This document shows positions 50,944 to 59,928 of a stretch of DNA of 64,000 nucleotides, piece by piece. Numbering within the stretch: position 1 is the first letter of the stretch; each line of letters begins with the position of its first letter. The notes under the pieces are model-generated. The model saw only the letters and a list, made by a program, of their open reading frames with translations, was not told where the DNA came from and did no database searches. The stretch covers positions 310,001 to 374,000 of the forward strand of contig NZ_CP080096.1 of the NCBI RefSeq assembly GCF_019428685.1, given 5' to 3'. Position numbers and translations under genes: made by a program. The DNA is from Paraburkholderia edwinii (lineage in GTDB: Bacteria; Pseudomonadota; Gammaproteobacteria; Burkholderiales; Burkholderiaceae).

Positions 50944-51861
50944 TCATCCGGTTGCGCAAGCATCGCGTGATGCATCGCTTATCGCCTGCAGCAACGCTAA
51001 CAGTACGCGGTTCGTGGGCGTCGGAACACCGAGCCGCTCGCCCATCACGACGATAGCGCCCGTTAGGGCACTCACCTCCATGACGCGTCCGTTCACGTTA
51101 TCGATATACATCGATGTCGCTTCATCGGGGTGGTAAGCGAGCAGCCGCTCCAGCACCTGTGACTCGGCTTTTTCGCCGGGATCGACGCCGCTTGCGCGCG
51201 CGACGGCAAGACCTTCCTGAATGATTTTCGATGCGACGCTCAGGATATCGTCTCGCCCAAAAACCGCGAGGCGTTGTCTCGTGAGGGCCGTGATCGGATT
51301 CGCGACGGCATTCAACAAAAACTTCGTCCATAGCCGCTGCTGAAAATCCTCGCGCGGCGATACCTTCAGCGACGTTCCATCGAACAGTTCTGCAAAGGCG
51401 CGACCGGCCGCGATATCGGGAATGGCGATGTCAACTTCGCTGCCATGGCGGAAACTGAAATCGCTGATTGAACGTCGCTTGCCGTTGAAATACACAACGG
51501 CCGGGACGACGGGACGGTTGCCGGTATAAGGCGCGACTCGCTGCTCATGTTCTATGCCGTTTTGCAACACGGCAACGCAAGTGCCGGGTCCGCACAGGCG
51601 CTCAAACCAGGCAGACGCGGAAGCCGTGTCCTGTGCCTTCGTACACAGTAAGATCCAGTCCACATGATCGGCTTGCTCGTAGTCGGCCACCACATCAAGT
51701 GTCAAACAATGCGTCCCTTCAGGTTGCTCGATCGACACTGCTCCGGCGCTGCGGCGTGCGCATACGACGATGCGATGCCGCCCGGACAACTCGAGACAAC
51801 TCGCCACCACGCCGCCGATACCACCCATTCCTATTACCGCAATCGACGTGCGCCGGGTCAT
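50944..51861 (-). CDS. Ketopantoate-reductase-like protein (ApbA/PanE family)
   Basis: A 305-residue NADPH-binding dehydrogenase: Rossmann start IAVIGMGGIGGVVASCLE, the CTKAQDT and LQNGIEHEQRV segments with catalytic Lys, and the C-terminal helical domain with KFLLNAVANPITALTR and NGRVMEVSALTGAIVVMGERLGVPTPTN. True PanE makes pantoate for coenzyme A; many paralogues reduce other 2-oxo acids and cluster with degradative genes. ATG 51861 follows AGGAG. Divergent from a LysR plus Old Yellow Enzyme pair, so a catabolic rather than biosynthetic role is likely. Confidence 0.88.
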   Translation of the reverse strand: MTRRTSIAVIGMGGIGGVVASCLELSGRHRIVVCARRSAGAVSIEQPEGTHCLTLDVVADYEQADHVDWILLCTKAQDTASASAWFERLCGPGTCVAVLQNGIEHEQRVAPYTGNRPVVPAVVYFNGKRRSISDFSFRHGSEVDIAIPDIAAGRAFAELFDGTSLKVSPREDFQQRLWTKFLLNAVANPITALTRQRLAVFGRDDILSVASKIIQEGLAVARASGVDPGEKAESQVLERLLAYHPDEATSMYIDNVNGRVMEVSALTGAIVVMGERLGVPTPTNRVLLALLQAISDASRDACATG

Positions 51862-51878
51862 CGAACACTCCTGTCTAT

Positions 51879-51919
51879 CGGCAACAAACCGGCAACAAAC
51901 CGGTAACAAACCGGCAAAC
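51879..51919 (+). repeat. 11-bp tandem repeat, 3.7 copies, beside a start codon
   Basis: CGGCAACAAAC at 51879 and 51890, CGGTAACAAAC at 51901 and a partial CGGCAAACC at 51912. The array lies 18 bp upstream of the ketopantoate-reductase-like start, in its probable 5' leader or promoter. Confidence 0.92.
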
Positions 51920-51997
51920 CATATCAGCTCTGCCCGCCGTGGCGATGTGAGCTGAACAGGGCAAGTGTTATCGGATCCGGCATAAAAATGAAGTGAC

Positions 51998-52018
51998 TTA
52001 TAGTCATCGTCGCTATAA
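51998..52018. promoter_or_regulatory. LysR-type operator TTATAG-N9-CTATAA, with further half-sites
   Basis: A perfect interrupted palindrome of T-N11-A type between the divergent reductase and LysR genes. Additional TTATAG or TTATAA half-sites occur near 52028, 52184 and 52211, the last just before the LysR start. This is the pattern of an autoregulated LTTR controlling a divergent target. Confidence 0.6.
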
Positions 52019-52225
52019 AGCGGCGTTATAGGGTCTGGACGCTGGTGCTTCACGCCGATCGCCCGCACGGTTATCCATGCCCGTCGCTGATTCGCCTTAA
52101 CGCAGTCGCATCAGCCTATGTCGGCGGGTCTGCCATAGCCTGAACGGCCCGGTGAAGTTAACGATTCGCCAATATCGAAAGCCTTATAATCGCTCGCGCA
52201 TAGCAGACGGTTATAGGAACGGCTC

Positions 52226-53167
52226 TTGGACATTCGCGCGCTGCGGTATTTTGCAGAGGTCGTTAACTGCGGCGGTTTCAGCCGGGCTTCCGCGGTCCTG
52301 CATGTCACTCAACCCGCAATCAGCCGCGCGGTGCGCCTGCTTGAAGAGGAACTAGGGGTTCGACTGCTGATTCGCGATCCCAAGACCGTGAAACCCACCC
52401 GCGAAGGCGAAGTCGTCTATCGCCACGCTGCCCAGATGCTGCGTCAAGTTCGTCAGCTCACCTCCGAACTGACCGATATGAAGTCGGAGTTGAAAGGTGA
52501 GTTACGCGTCGGGTTACCGCCTCTGGTCGGATCGACGTTTTTCTCCGACGTCATCGCGCAGTTCCGGCGCGAATATCCCGGCGTAGACCTTCATATTGCC
52601 GAGTTCTTTTCCAGCCACCTCGAACAGGCGCTGGACGACGGGGAAATCGATATTGCCGCAGCCATGCTGCCGGTCGACCTCGAACGCTTCGTTGTGCAGC
52701 GGTTCGCCGCGGACCGATTGATGTTTGTCGTCAATCCCGGACACGAAATCAGTAGCTGTACAGCGATGCGGATACTTGCGCTCAAGACGCATCCGTTAGT
52801 CACCTTCACCAAAGACTTCAAGTTGTGCGGCCTGATCGAAGACGCGTGCCGCGCGCAAGGGTTCGTCCCGTCGACCGTCGGGCGTAGCAGTCATCTTGAC
52901 CTCGTACTTGCGATGGTGGCGTCCGGAATGGGCATAACGGTTTTGCCCAGGTCGGTCATTGAAAGGACCAACATCAGACAATTCGTCGCGGTGCCCATCG
53001 TGAAACCGGCGATACGCTTCGAACTCGCACTGGTGCGGCCGCGGCAGAGCTATATCAGCCAGGGGTGCAAAGCCTGGCTGGAACTGGCCGCCGGGGCCTT
53101 GGGGTTTCAGATCTCCGACTCGTTCATTTGCCAGGCCGGCGCCGGGACGCTCATACCCGACCGCTGA
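52226..53167 (+). CDS. LysR-family transcriptional regulator
   Basis: A 313-residue LTTR: MDIRALRYFAEVVNCGGFSRASAVLHVTQPAISRAVRLLEEELGVRLLIR helix-turn-helix, then effector domain with GELRVGLPPLVGSTFFSDVI and MVASGMGITVLPRSVIE, typical of the CbbR/NocR-like common fold. It starts with TTG 52226 preceded by AGGAAC. Operator-like TTATAG elements cluster upstream. An Old Yellow Enzyme gene follows 70 bp downstream on the same strand and the ketopantoate-reductase-like gene is divergent; both are probable targets. Confidence 0.93.
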   Translation: MDIRALRYFAEVVNCGGFSRASAVLHVTQPAISRAVRLLEEELGVRLLIRDPKTVKPTREGEVVYRHAAQMLRQVRQLTSELTDMKSELKGELRVGLPPLVGSTFFSDVIAQFRREYPGVDLHIAEFFSSHLEQALDDGEIDIAAAMLPVDLERFVVQRFAADRLMFVVNPGHEISSCTAMRILALKTHPLVTFTKDFKLCGLIEDACRAQGFVPSTVGRSSHLDLVLAMVASGMGITVLPRSVIERTNIRQFVAVPIVKPAIRFELALVRPRQSYISQGCKAWLELAAGALGFQISDSFICQAGAGTLIPDR

Positions 53168-53237
53168 CCAAACGGTGTGTAGTCGGAAGGATTAGTGAGG
53201 ATTACTCTTCGGCAGAATTCTGCTCGAAGGATGATCC

Positions 53238-54416
53238 ATGACTACCTTATTCGATTCTCTGCTGCTTGGCGGCGCCGTTTCGCTGAAGAACCGCATCGTC
53301 ATGCCTCCCATGACTCGCACGCGCACGACCGAGGGCGCTCTCCCGACCGACGGCGACCTTCCCAACGAGATGGTGGCCACCTATTACGGCCAGCGGACCG
53401 GCGCCGGCTTGATCATTTCCGAGGCCACCGACGTGGATCAGTCCAGCCACGGTTACGCGCGAATTCCGGGAATCCACTCGGAAACCCAAATGCAGGGCTG
53501 GCGTCGCGTGACCGATGAGGTTCACCGCCGGGGCGGCACGATCTTCATGCAGCTGTGGCATGTGGGCAGGCTCGCCCATTCCTCGATTCTGCCGAACGGC
53601 CAGGCGCCGGTGGGCGTGACCGGCGAACGGGCCGAGGGTTCGGAGGTGTTCGCCCACGGCCCCGACGGCCGGTTGCGCTTTATGGCCGTTGACACGCCAA
53701 GGGCCCTCAGCACGGATGAAGTGTCGGCCATGGTGGGGACCTTTGCCCAAGCCGCCCGCAATGCGCGGGAAGTCGGGTTCGATGGTGTCGAGCTCCATGC
53801 GGCCAACGGCTATCTGATCGAACAGTTCATGAACTCGGTGCTCAATACGCGCACGGACCGCTACGGCGGGGGCAGCATGGAAGATCGCACGCGCTTCCTG
53901 ATGGAAGTCGTCGATGCGGCGGTGGCTGAATTCGGTCCGGGACGCGTGGGTGTTCGCCTTTCTCCGCACGGCAAGTACGGTTCGATGCCGACGGACCCTC
54001 TTGTCGAGGAAACGTTTCTGTATGTCGTCGAGCAACTGGCGCGTCGCGGCGTGGCCTATATCCACCTGCTCTACGAGCTGCTGCCCGAAGGAAATATGGA
54101 GACAGGCGTGTTCAAGCCCCGGTACCTCGACCACGGTCTGCTTGCCAAAGCTCGCGCGCTATTTCCGGGCGCCTTCATCTGGTGTGGCGGTTTCAATGAC
54201 CGCGAGCGCGCCCAGGCTTCGCTCGACACAGGGTTGGTGGACCTGATCGCCTTCGGCAGACCCTATATCGCCAATCCGGACCTCGTTGAGCGTCTTAAGA
54301 ACGGCTGGCCGTTAGCCGTTGCGGACCGCTCGGCTTATTACACGCGACACGGCAACCTGGGCTACATAGACTTCCCTGCTTACTCGACCGATAGTGCCGA
54401 ATGCGGCGTAGCCTGA
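53238..54416 (+). CDS. Old Yellow Enzyme-family alkene reductase (NemA-like)
   Basis: A 392-residue FMN-dependent (beta/alpha)8 reductase of activated C=C bonds, nitro compounds or nitrate esters. Visible features are KNRIVMPPMTRTR, LWHVGRLAHSS, the substrate-binding His/Asn pair with catalytic Tyr in ELHAANGYLIEQF, the phosphate-binding CGGFNDRERA and FGRPYIANPDLVER. The loop usually read YGGS has an extra Gly (YGGGSMEDR). GAAGG precedes the ATG. Likely cotranscribed with or controlled by the LysR upstream; convergent with another LysR. Confidence 0.93.
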   Translation: MTTLFDSLLLGGAVSLKNRIVMPPMTRTRTTEGALPTDGDLPNEMVATYYGQRTGAGLIISEATDVDQSSHGYARIPGIHSETQMQGWRRVTDEVHRRGGTIFMQLWHVGRLAHSSILPNGQAPVGVTGERAEGSEVFAHGPDGRLRFMAVDTPRALSTDEVSAMVGTFAQAARNAREVGFDGVELHAANGYLIEQFMNSVLNTRTDRYGGGSMEDRTRFLMEVVDAAVAEFGPGRVGVRLSPHGKYGSMPTDPLVEETFLYVVEQLARRGVAYIHLLYELLPEGNMETGVFKPRYLDHGLLAKARALFPGAFIWCGGFNDRERAQASLDTGLVDLIAFGRPYIANPDLVERLKNGWPLAVADRSAYYTRHGNLGYIDFPAYSTDSAECGVA

Positions 54417-54436
54417 CGGCGCTCGTCGATCGCCGG

Positions 54437-55405
54437 TCACCTTCCGCGCGCGCTTGCGCTGCGTGCATTGGCCCGTGCTGCGCGTGGAATCGCGCCCAGC
54501 ACATCCAGCATCTTCTCGCACATCCAGCGATGCGCCGGCGAGCCGGTGTGTCGCCTATGGAAAAAAACCTTGAGTACGTAGCGAGAAATGTGAAATGGCG
54601 TGGGGTGAATTTCAAGCGGTAGCGAGTTCGCCAATTGAAGCGCGGCCCGTCGCGGCAGCGTGAGCAGATACTCGGAGTTCGCGACGATAAACGGAGCAGC
54701 CATCACGCTTGGCAGTCTCACTGCTACGTCGCGGGTCAGCCCGGAACTGAGCAGCGCCGCATCGACAACGCTTTGCTCGGTGGTCCAGGGCGTCACGACG
54801 ACGTGCCGTTCCGCGAGATACTGCGCCAGCGACAGCTTTCTTCTGATCCGTTGATGGCCCTTTCGAACGGCGACGACATAATCGTCCGTGAAGCAATCGA
54901 ACGATTCCACACTGGTCCGCTGCGTTTGCTCTTCGCCCAGAAAGCCCAAAGCGAAGTGAACCTGCCCCGAGGCGAGATCGTCTAGCGATTCGCTATGGGT
55001 CGAATAGATCACGCGCACGCGAACATGTGGGGCCTCGCGTGCCAAGGCAGGAATGAACTGCGGCAGCACGGCGAACGTTGTGAAGTCCGTCGCAGCAAAC
55101 ATGAATTCCTGGGTGCTCGTTGACGGAACGAATCGGCCGGTGTCCCCCAGCGCGCCTGTCAGCCCAGCCAGCGCCTCGCGTACGCCCGGCGCCATCTGCT
55201 CGGCTCTCGCCGTGGGCCGCATGCCGCTACCCTGCCGCACGAAAAGCTCGTCGCCCAATGCGGCACGAAGGCGGCCTAGCGCATGACTGCAAGCCGATGC
55301 GCTCAGCGAGAGTTCGTCGGCCGCCAGCACGACGCCTCGATGCCGAAACAAGGCATCGAAAACCAGTAAAAGATTGAGATCGATCCGTCGCAGGGAATCA
55401 TGCAT
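54437..55405 (-). CDS. LysR-family regulator, NodD/NahR-like
   Basis: A 322-residue LTTR with the N-terminal signature of the NodD/NahR/LinR branch (RRIDLNLLLVFDALFRHRGVVLAADELSLSASACSHALGRLRAALGDELFVRQGSGM). Its effector domain contains SLDDLASGQVHFALGF and FVPSTSTQEF. Members of this branch respond to aromatic or flavonoid-like compounds. It is convergent with the alkene-reductase gene (20-bp gap) and divergent from the GNAT gene; the nearest plausible targets are these two. No operator was clear in the 114-bp divergent gap. Confidence 0.92.
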   Translation of the reverse strand: MHDSLRRIDLNLLLVFDALFRHRGVVLAADELSLSASACSHALGRLRAALGDELFVRQGSGMRPTARAEQMAPGVREALAGLTGALGDTGRFVPSTSTQEFMFAATDFTTFAVLPQFIPALAREAPHVRVRVIYSTHSESLDDLASGQVHFALGFLGEEQTQRTSVESFDCFTDDYVVAVRKGHQRIRRKLSLAQYLAERHVVVTPWTTEQSVVDAALLSSGLTRDVAVRLPSVMAAPFIVANSEYLLTLPRRAALQLANSLPLEIHPTPFHISRYVLKVFFHRRHTGSPAHRWMCEKMLDVLGAIPRAARANARSASARGR

Positions 55406-55519
55406 GGCGTGCAGTATGGATTGAATAAAACGCAGTACGTGCAGTTTGCGCCTGTTCTACTATCGTGTCATTCGCACCGCATTGACCGCGCATTAACCGG
55501 CCTCCGGCCAGCCTCGCAG

Positions 55520-56011
55520 ATGACTACCTCGCACTTCCGGCTCGCGCGTCCGAGCGACGTCGACCGCTGCTATCAGATCGAGACCGCGGCCTATGAAGGC
55601 GACGAAGCCGCGACACGAGAAAAAATCGCCACGCGCATCGCTCAATACCCGCAAGGCTTCCTTGTCATGGAACTGGATGGGACGATCGCCGGATTTATCA
55701 ACGGCGGATGCGCACACGAGGTCGTGATGTCCGACGAGGCGTTCAAGGAGCTTGTCGGGCACGATCCGGCCGCGCCCAACGTGGTGATCATGTCGGTGGT
55801 GATCGACCCGGTGCACCAGGGAAAAGGCTACGCGTCGCCCATGATGCGGGCCTTCGTCGAGCGCATGTCCAGGATGGACAAGCAGGCAATTCACCTCATG
55901 TGCAAGGAACGTCACGTCGGGCTTTACGAGCGCCTCGGCTATCGCTATGTCAGGCCGTCCACATCAGATCATGGTGGTATGTCGTGGCACGAGATGGTGA
56001 TGGCGCTTTGA
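55520..56011 (+). CDS. GNAT-family N-acetyltransferase
   Basis: A 163-residue acetyltransferase with the GNAT order: RLARPSDVDRCYQIETAAYE start, the central strand IMSVVIDPVHQGKGYASPMM forming the acetyl-CoA pyrophosphate loop (QGKGYA), and LMCKERHVGLYERLGYRYV (motif B). It acetylates a small amine, an antibiotic or a protein N-terminus; the substrate is unknown. ATG 55520 is chosen as the domain start; the frame is open upstream. Divergent from the NodD-like LysR, followed by another LysR on the same strand. Confidence 0.9.
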   Translation: MTTSHFRLARPSDVDRCYQIETAAYEGDEAATREKIATRIAQYPQGFLVMELDGTIAGFINGGCAHEVVMSDEAFKELVGHDPAAPNVVIMSVVIDPVHQGKGYASPMMRAFVERMSRMDKQAIHLMCKERHVGLYERLGYRYVRPSTSDHGGMSWHEMVMAL

Positions 56012-56096
56012 CCGGGCACTGGCCGACGTGCAAAGGCGAGGCGCTTTTGTGTCACGAAGCCGGAGCAGTGGCGTCGCCTGATTGCCGGGGACCCGC

Positions 56097-57008
56097 ATGA
56101 TGCTCGACATCAACGACATGTATTACTTCGTACACGTTGTCGAGCACAAGAGCGTCACGGCGGCTGCCCGAGCGCTTCGTTTGCCCCAAACGACGATCAG
56201 CGACCGGCTCAACCAGCTGGAAATGAGACTGGGCGTGCGCCTGATCGACCGTACGCTGCCCCAGTTGGCCGTGACGGACGTAGGAAAGGATTTCTACCTG
56301 CACACAAGGGCGATGCTGCAGCATGCGCAAGAAGCGGAATCCGCTGTGCGTGAACGGATGACGATGCCGGGCGGGCTGGTGAAGATCAGTGTGACGCCCG
56401 CCACTGCGCAATGTGTGATGCGCCACGTGCTGCCAGCCTTTAGCAGGAAATATCCCGACATGAGGCTCATGCAACGGACGTCGAACGCGGAAGCGTCGAT
56501 TGTGGCCGAGGGTTTCGACGTCGCCATTCAGGCGCACGCGCAACCGTTGCAAGATTCATCCTTGATCCAACGGCCACTCGCATCGACGCCGTGCCTGCTG
56601 TTTTGCAGTCCATCACTGTTCGGTGATCCACGGGCTCTGCGGCGCCCGGAGGAGTTGAAGGACACGCCGACACTATTCATGCTGGACAATGGCGCGCCTT
56701 GCAAATGGACGCTGCATCATCGCAGCGGCGAAGACGTTACCGTGCCGCTTTCCCCCGCGTTGACCACCGATTGCATGAAAACCTTGAAGGATGCGGCGGT
56801 TGGTGGACTCGGCGTAGTCGCGCTGCCTGCGTATGCGTGCAAAGCGGAATTGCGCGCGGGAAGCCTCGTCAGGGTGCTTCAGGAGTGGACGGCTGGCGCC
56901 GCCAATCTGACCGCGCTCGTGCCTTATGGGCAAAACAGGCTGCCATCGGTTCGCGCGCTACTCGACTTCCTCGTCGAGCAGGTTCCGGGCGTTGTGGCGA
57001 TGGACTAG
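56097..57008 (+). CDS. LysR-family transcriptional regulator
   Basis: A 303-residue LTTR: NDMYYFVHVVEHKSVTAAARALRLPQTTISDRLNQLEMRLGVRLIDRT, and an effector domain with CVMRHVLPAFSRKYPDMRLM and VGGLGVVALPAYACKAEL. ATG 56097 and ATG 56100 both follow CCGGGGA; the first is annotated. It lies 85 bp after the GNAT gene and 73 bp before the DUF4239 gene, all on the plus strand, so it may be autoregulated within this short series. Effector unknown. Confidence 0.92.
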   Translation: MMLDINDMYYFVHVVEHKSVTAAARALRLPQTTISDRLNQLEMRLGVRLIDRTLPQLAVTDVGKDFYLHTRAMLQHAQEAESAVRERMTMPGGLVKISVTPATAQCVMRHVLPAFSRKYPDMRLMQRTSNAEASIVAEGFDVAIQAHAQPLQDSSLIQRPLASTPCLLFCSPSLFGDPRALRRPEELKDTPTLFMLDNGAPCKWTLHHRSGEDVTVPLSPALTTDCMKTLKDAAVGGLGVVALPAYACKAELRAGSLVRVLQEWTAGAANLTALVPYGQNRLPSVRALLDFLVEQVPGVVAMD

Positions 57009-57081
57009 GCGTTCCTCGCTCAAGGTAACAACGCTTCTTCTTTTTATTACAATGCTGGAACCGCCGTAATGGAGACGTTGC

Positions 57082-57846
57082 ATGGCAGCGTTCGTCGGTC
57101 ATCCGGCTTTCCTCTTTGTCGTGCTGGTCGCCCTTTTCGTTGCGGCGGTTGCATTCGGCGCCTATATCCTGCGGCGCATTGCGCCACTTCCGGAAGACGA
57201 CCGAGAAGACTTCAACCTCGTGCAGACCGCCACGCTCACGTTGCTGGCGCTGCTCGTCGGCTTCAGCCTTTCGATGGCGGTCGGACGCTACGACCAGCGC
57301 AAGAATCTCGAGGAAAGCGAAGCCAACGCGATCGGCACGGAATATGCGCGCGCCGATCTCGTCAGTGCCGCCGTGGGCGCAAAGATGAAGGCTGGGTTGG
57401 TGCGCTACACCAAGCTAAGACTGGCCGATTTCCGCACGCGCGACCGGCAGGAACTCGAACGCATTCACCGCGATACGGCAGCGCTTCAAGACGAGCTGTG
57501 GCGCCTCGCGACTCAAGTCGCGCAAGAGCAACCGACACCGATCGGCGCGCTCGTCGTCGCGGGGATGAACGACGTGCTGAATTCGCAGGACTACACCGAG
57601 GCCGCACGCATCAATCGCATACCGCTCGGTGCGTGGATCCTCATGATCGTCATCGCGCTCTGTGGTTGTGTCGTGCAGGGTTACGGTACAAAGGGGACGC
57701 TGCGCCGAGGCCTGCTGATCACCATCCTGCCTGTCACAGTTGCGCTTTCGCTCGCCCTGATCGCTGATATCGATAGTCCGCGGGCCGGGTTTATTCGCGT
57801 CCAGCCGCTGGATCTGACAAGGCTGCTTCAATCGTTGACGAAGTGA
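57082..57846 (+). CDS. DUF4239 bestrophin-like membrane protein
   Basis: A 254-residue protein with two helices near the N-terminus (FLFVVLVALFVAAVAFGAYI and TLTLLALLVGFSLSMAVGRYDQR), a long cytoplasmic helical domain containing EESEANAIGTEYARADL, and two helices near the C-terminus. This layout matches DUF4239, a family thought to be related to bestrophin-type ion channels. Function has not been established for bacterial members that I know of. Its stop codon overlaps the convergent response-regulator gene by 19 bp. Confidence 0.8.
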   Translation: MAAFVGHPAFLFVVLVALFVAAVAFGAYILRRIAPLPEDDREDFNLVQTATLTLLALLVGFSLSMAVGRYDQRKNLEESEANAIGTEYARADLVSAAVGAKMKAGLVRYTKLRLADFRTRDRQELERIHRDTAALQDELWRLATQVAQEQPTPIGALVVAGMNDVLNSQDYTEAARINRIPLGAWILMIVIALCGCVVQGYGTKGTLRRGLLITILPVTVALSLALIADIDSPRAGFIRVQPLDLTRLLQSLTK

Positions 57847-58517
57847 TGCGTTGCCGCGGGGAACCTCCCGCCCGGTCTCTCGCTGCCGAGCCCGAGCGCC
57901 GCCGCCTTCAACACGAAATCGGCCATCGACCTGGCGTCCATTTTCCTCATTGCCTGAGCGCGGTAAATCTTCACGGTAATTTCGCTTAGCCCCAGCTCCG
58001 CCGCGATTTGCTTGTTCAGCAGCCCCTTCGCGACCCGGCACATCACTTCCCGTTCACGCGTCGTCAGCGATGCGTAGCGGCATTGCAAACTGTGCGACGA
58101 GCGCCGCTGCTCCCGCCGGCTGCCGTCGACGCTCAGCGCAATCGACACCGCGTCCAGGATGCGCTGGTCGCGAAACGGCTTTTCGATGAAGTCGACGGCG
58201 CCGCGCTTCATGGCCAGGACGGACATCTCGATGTCGCCGTGTGCGGTGATGAAAATGATCGGCATGCCAAACCGGCGCACGATCTGCTCCTGCGCAGCAA
58301 GGCCGCTTTGCCCCCTGAGCCTCACATCGAGAAGTAGACAACTCGGCGTATCCGGCTTATCGACTTCCATGAAATCGTCAACACAGTTGAAACACTCGAC
58401 TTGAATGCCAACGGAATTCAGCAACGTCGACAGCGCGATGCATAGAGGGCCGTCGTCGTCGACGATGTACGCGATCGGCTCACAGACGCCAGCCTTAATA
58501 GAAAAATCTGTGCTCAT
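57828..58517 (-). CDS. Orphan FixJ-type response regulator (paralogue of 38039)
   Basis: A 229-residue receiver plus LuxR-type DNA-binding protein. The receiver has Asp64 in CLLLDVRLRGQSG, Thr in FITAHGD and Lys in FIEKPFRD. The helix-turn-helix is GLLNKQIAAELGLSEITVKIYRAQAMRKM, sharing the LLNKQIA...SEITVK...RAQ.MRKM pattern of the regulator at 38039. No histidine kinase is next to it, so it may be served by the giant kinase encoded 14 kb away or by another hybrid sensor. Its 3' end overlaps the DUF4239 gene. Confidence 0.92.
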   Translation of the reverse strand: MSTDFSIKAGVCEPIAYIVDDDGPLCIALSTLLNSVGIQVECFNCVDDFMEVDKPDTPSCLLLDVRLRGQSGLAAQEQIVRRFGMPIIFITAHGDIEMSVLAMKRGAVDFIEKPFRDQRILDAVSIALSVDGSRREQRRSSHSLQCRYASLTTREREVMCRVAKGLLNKQIAAELGLSEITVKIYRAQAMRKMDARSMADFVLKAAALGLGSERPGGRFPAATHHFVND

Positions 58518-58590
58518 GTTTCCCGTTTGTTGTTATATCGCCGTCGCTTTACCGGGTGTGGTCCGCAAAACCGGATCACACCCGCCAGCA

Positions 58591-59640
58591 TTATTTAGAC
58601 AGATGATCCCGAATCTCTTCGCTAATCTGCTGAAGCGCCGCTTCGGTGGAAGGAACATGACGAAGCGCGTTAAGAAGCACGAAGTCGTGAATGGTGCCGT
58701 TGTATCGGACTGCCGCCACCGTTACGCCCGCTGCCTTGAGCTTGCGTGCGTACGCTTCGCCTTCGTCGCGCAGCGGATCGTTCTCCGCGGTGACGACGAG
58801 CGCCGGCGGCAAGCCCGCGAGTTCCGCCGTGCTGGCGCGCAATGGCGATACGTAGGGGTTATCGCGCGTGCCGGCGTCCGGCACGTAGAGGTCCCAGCCA
58901 TATTTCATGAACGAGCGCGCGAGAAAGCGGCCGGTGCCGAACGCGTGATACGAATCGGTGTCCACGCTCGCGTCAGTCGCCGGAATCATCAAGGCCTGAA
59001 AACGGATCTTCGGGCCCTTGCGGTCCTTCGCCATGATCGGCAGGACTGCCGCCATATTGCCGCCGACCGAGTTCCCGGCCACCGCAATCCTGCTGCCGTC
59101 CGCGCCGAACTCCTTCGCATGGGAGGCGATCCACGTCAGCGCGGCATACGATTCTTCGAGCTGCGTGGGGAATTTCGCTTGAGGCAACGGCGTGTATTCG
59201 ACGAACACGCCGATCTGGCCGGATCCCACGACGAGGTCGCGCAGCAGCCGCTGATGGTTCGCGAAGTTGCCTACGATCCATACGCCGCCGTGAATGAATA
59301 GCAGCACGCCCGGTTCGCCGCGAACATGATCGGGCTTCATGATGTACAACTTCACAGTGCGGCCGTTCTCGGTGACGGTGCGCTCGATCGTCGTGACACC
59401 CGACATGTCGACGGGCGTCTGATTTTGAAGACTGGTCAGGATTTCCTGCGGCTTCGGCTGGGGCAGTTCCCAGAACGGACTGCTGTCCTTATTGAGTTCG
59501 ACGAGAAATGCGCGCACCTGCGGATCGAGATGATCGTCCGTCGCGGGATCGGCTGCCGCGGCAACCGAGCCGGTTGCTCCCATCGAAACAACTGCCGTCA
59601 TCGCGGCCATGGTCACTGCTTTCATGATGAGCCTTTGCAT
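58591..59640 (-). CDS. Exported alpha/beta-hydrolase (HSL-type esterase)
   Basis: A 349-residue secreted esterase: signal peptide (MKAVTMAAMTAVVSMGATGSVAAAADP), then the hormone-sensitive-lipase-type fold with the oxyanion motif FIHGGVW (HGGxW), nucleophile elbow AGNSVGGNM, Asp in TAENDPLRDEGE and His in NGTIHDFVLLNAL. It hydrolyses short acyl esters in the periplasm or outside. ATG 59640 and ATG 59625 are both possible; the latter has AAAGG upstream. It lies downstream of a LysR gene on the same strand, and an inverted repeat sits in the gap between them. Confidence 0.9.
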   Translation of the reverse strand: MQRLIMKAVTMAAMTAVVSMGATGSVAAAADPATDDHLDPQVRAFLVELNKDSSPFWELPQPKPQEILTSLQNQTPVDMSGVTTIERTVTENGRTVKLYIMKPDHVRGEPGVLLFIHGGVWIVGNFANHQRLLRDLVVGSGQIGVFVEYTPLPQAKFPTQLEESYAALTWIASHAKEFGADGSRIAVAGNSVGGNMAAVLPIMAKDRKGPKIRFQALMIPATDASVDTDSYHAFGTGRFLARSFMKYGWDLYVPDAGTRDNPYVSPLRASTAELAGLPPALVVTAENDPLRDEGEAYARKLKAAGVTVAAVRYNGTIHDFVLLNALRHVPSTEAALQQISEEIRDHLSK

Positions 59641-59863
59641 GCTGGTACCGTTTTGTTGGTCGATTGATGGATGCGCCCTCGCTCGTGGCCGTGCGAATAG
59701 CTCGCGAACGAACGCGGCGATCGTACGCTGCGCTTGTGTTGCGCTTCGCCGCGATATCACTGGATTGTTTGAATGAACCTGCATTCGCATGGACGGTCAG
59801 CAATATCGCGCCGACCGATGCTACCGTTCGAATATAGGCGTGTACACGATCAGGCAAGACAAG

Positions 59864-59890
59864 CTATGGTTGCGTATTGCGTAACCATAG
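59864..59890. promoter_or_regulatory. Inverted repeat CTATGGTT-N11-AACCATAG upstream of the esterase
   Basis: Arms of 8 bp at 59864-59871 and 59883-59890 surround 11 bases (a T-N11-A-like layout). It lies in the 288-bp gap before the esterase gene, 38 bp past the LysR stop codon. A probable LTTR binding site controlling the esterase. Confidence 0.5.
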
Positions 59891-59928
59891 TTCGCCGCCA
59901 CAGCCTTGATGCAAACGATCAGGCCTGC

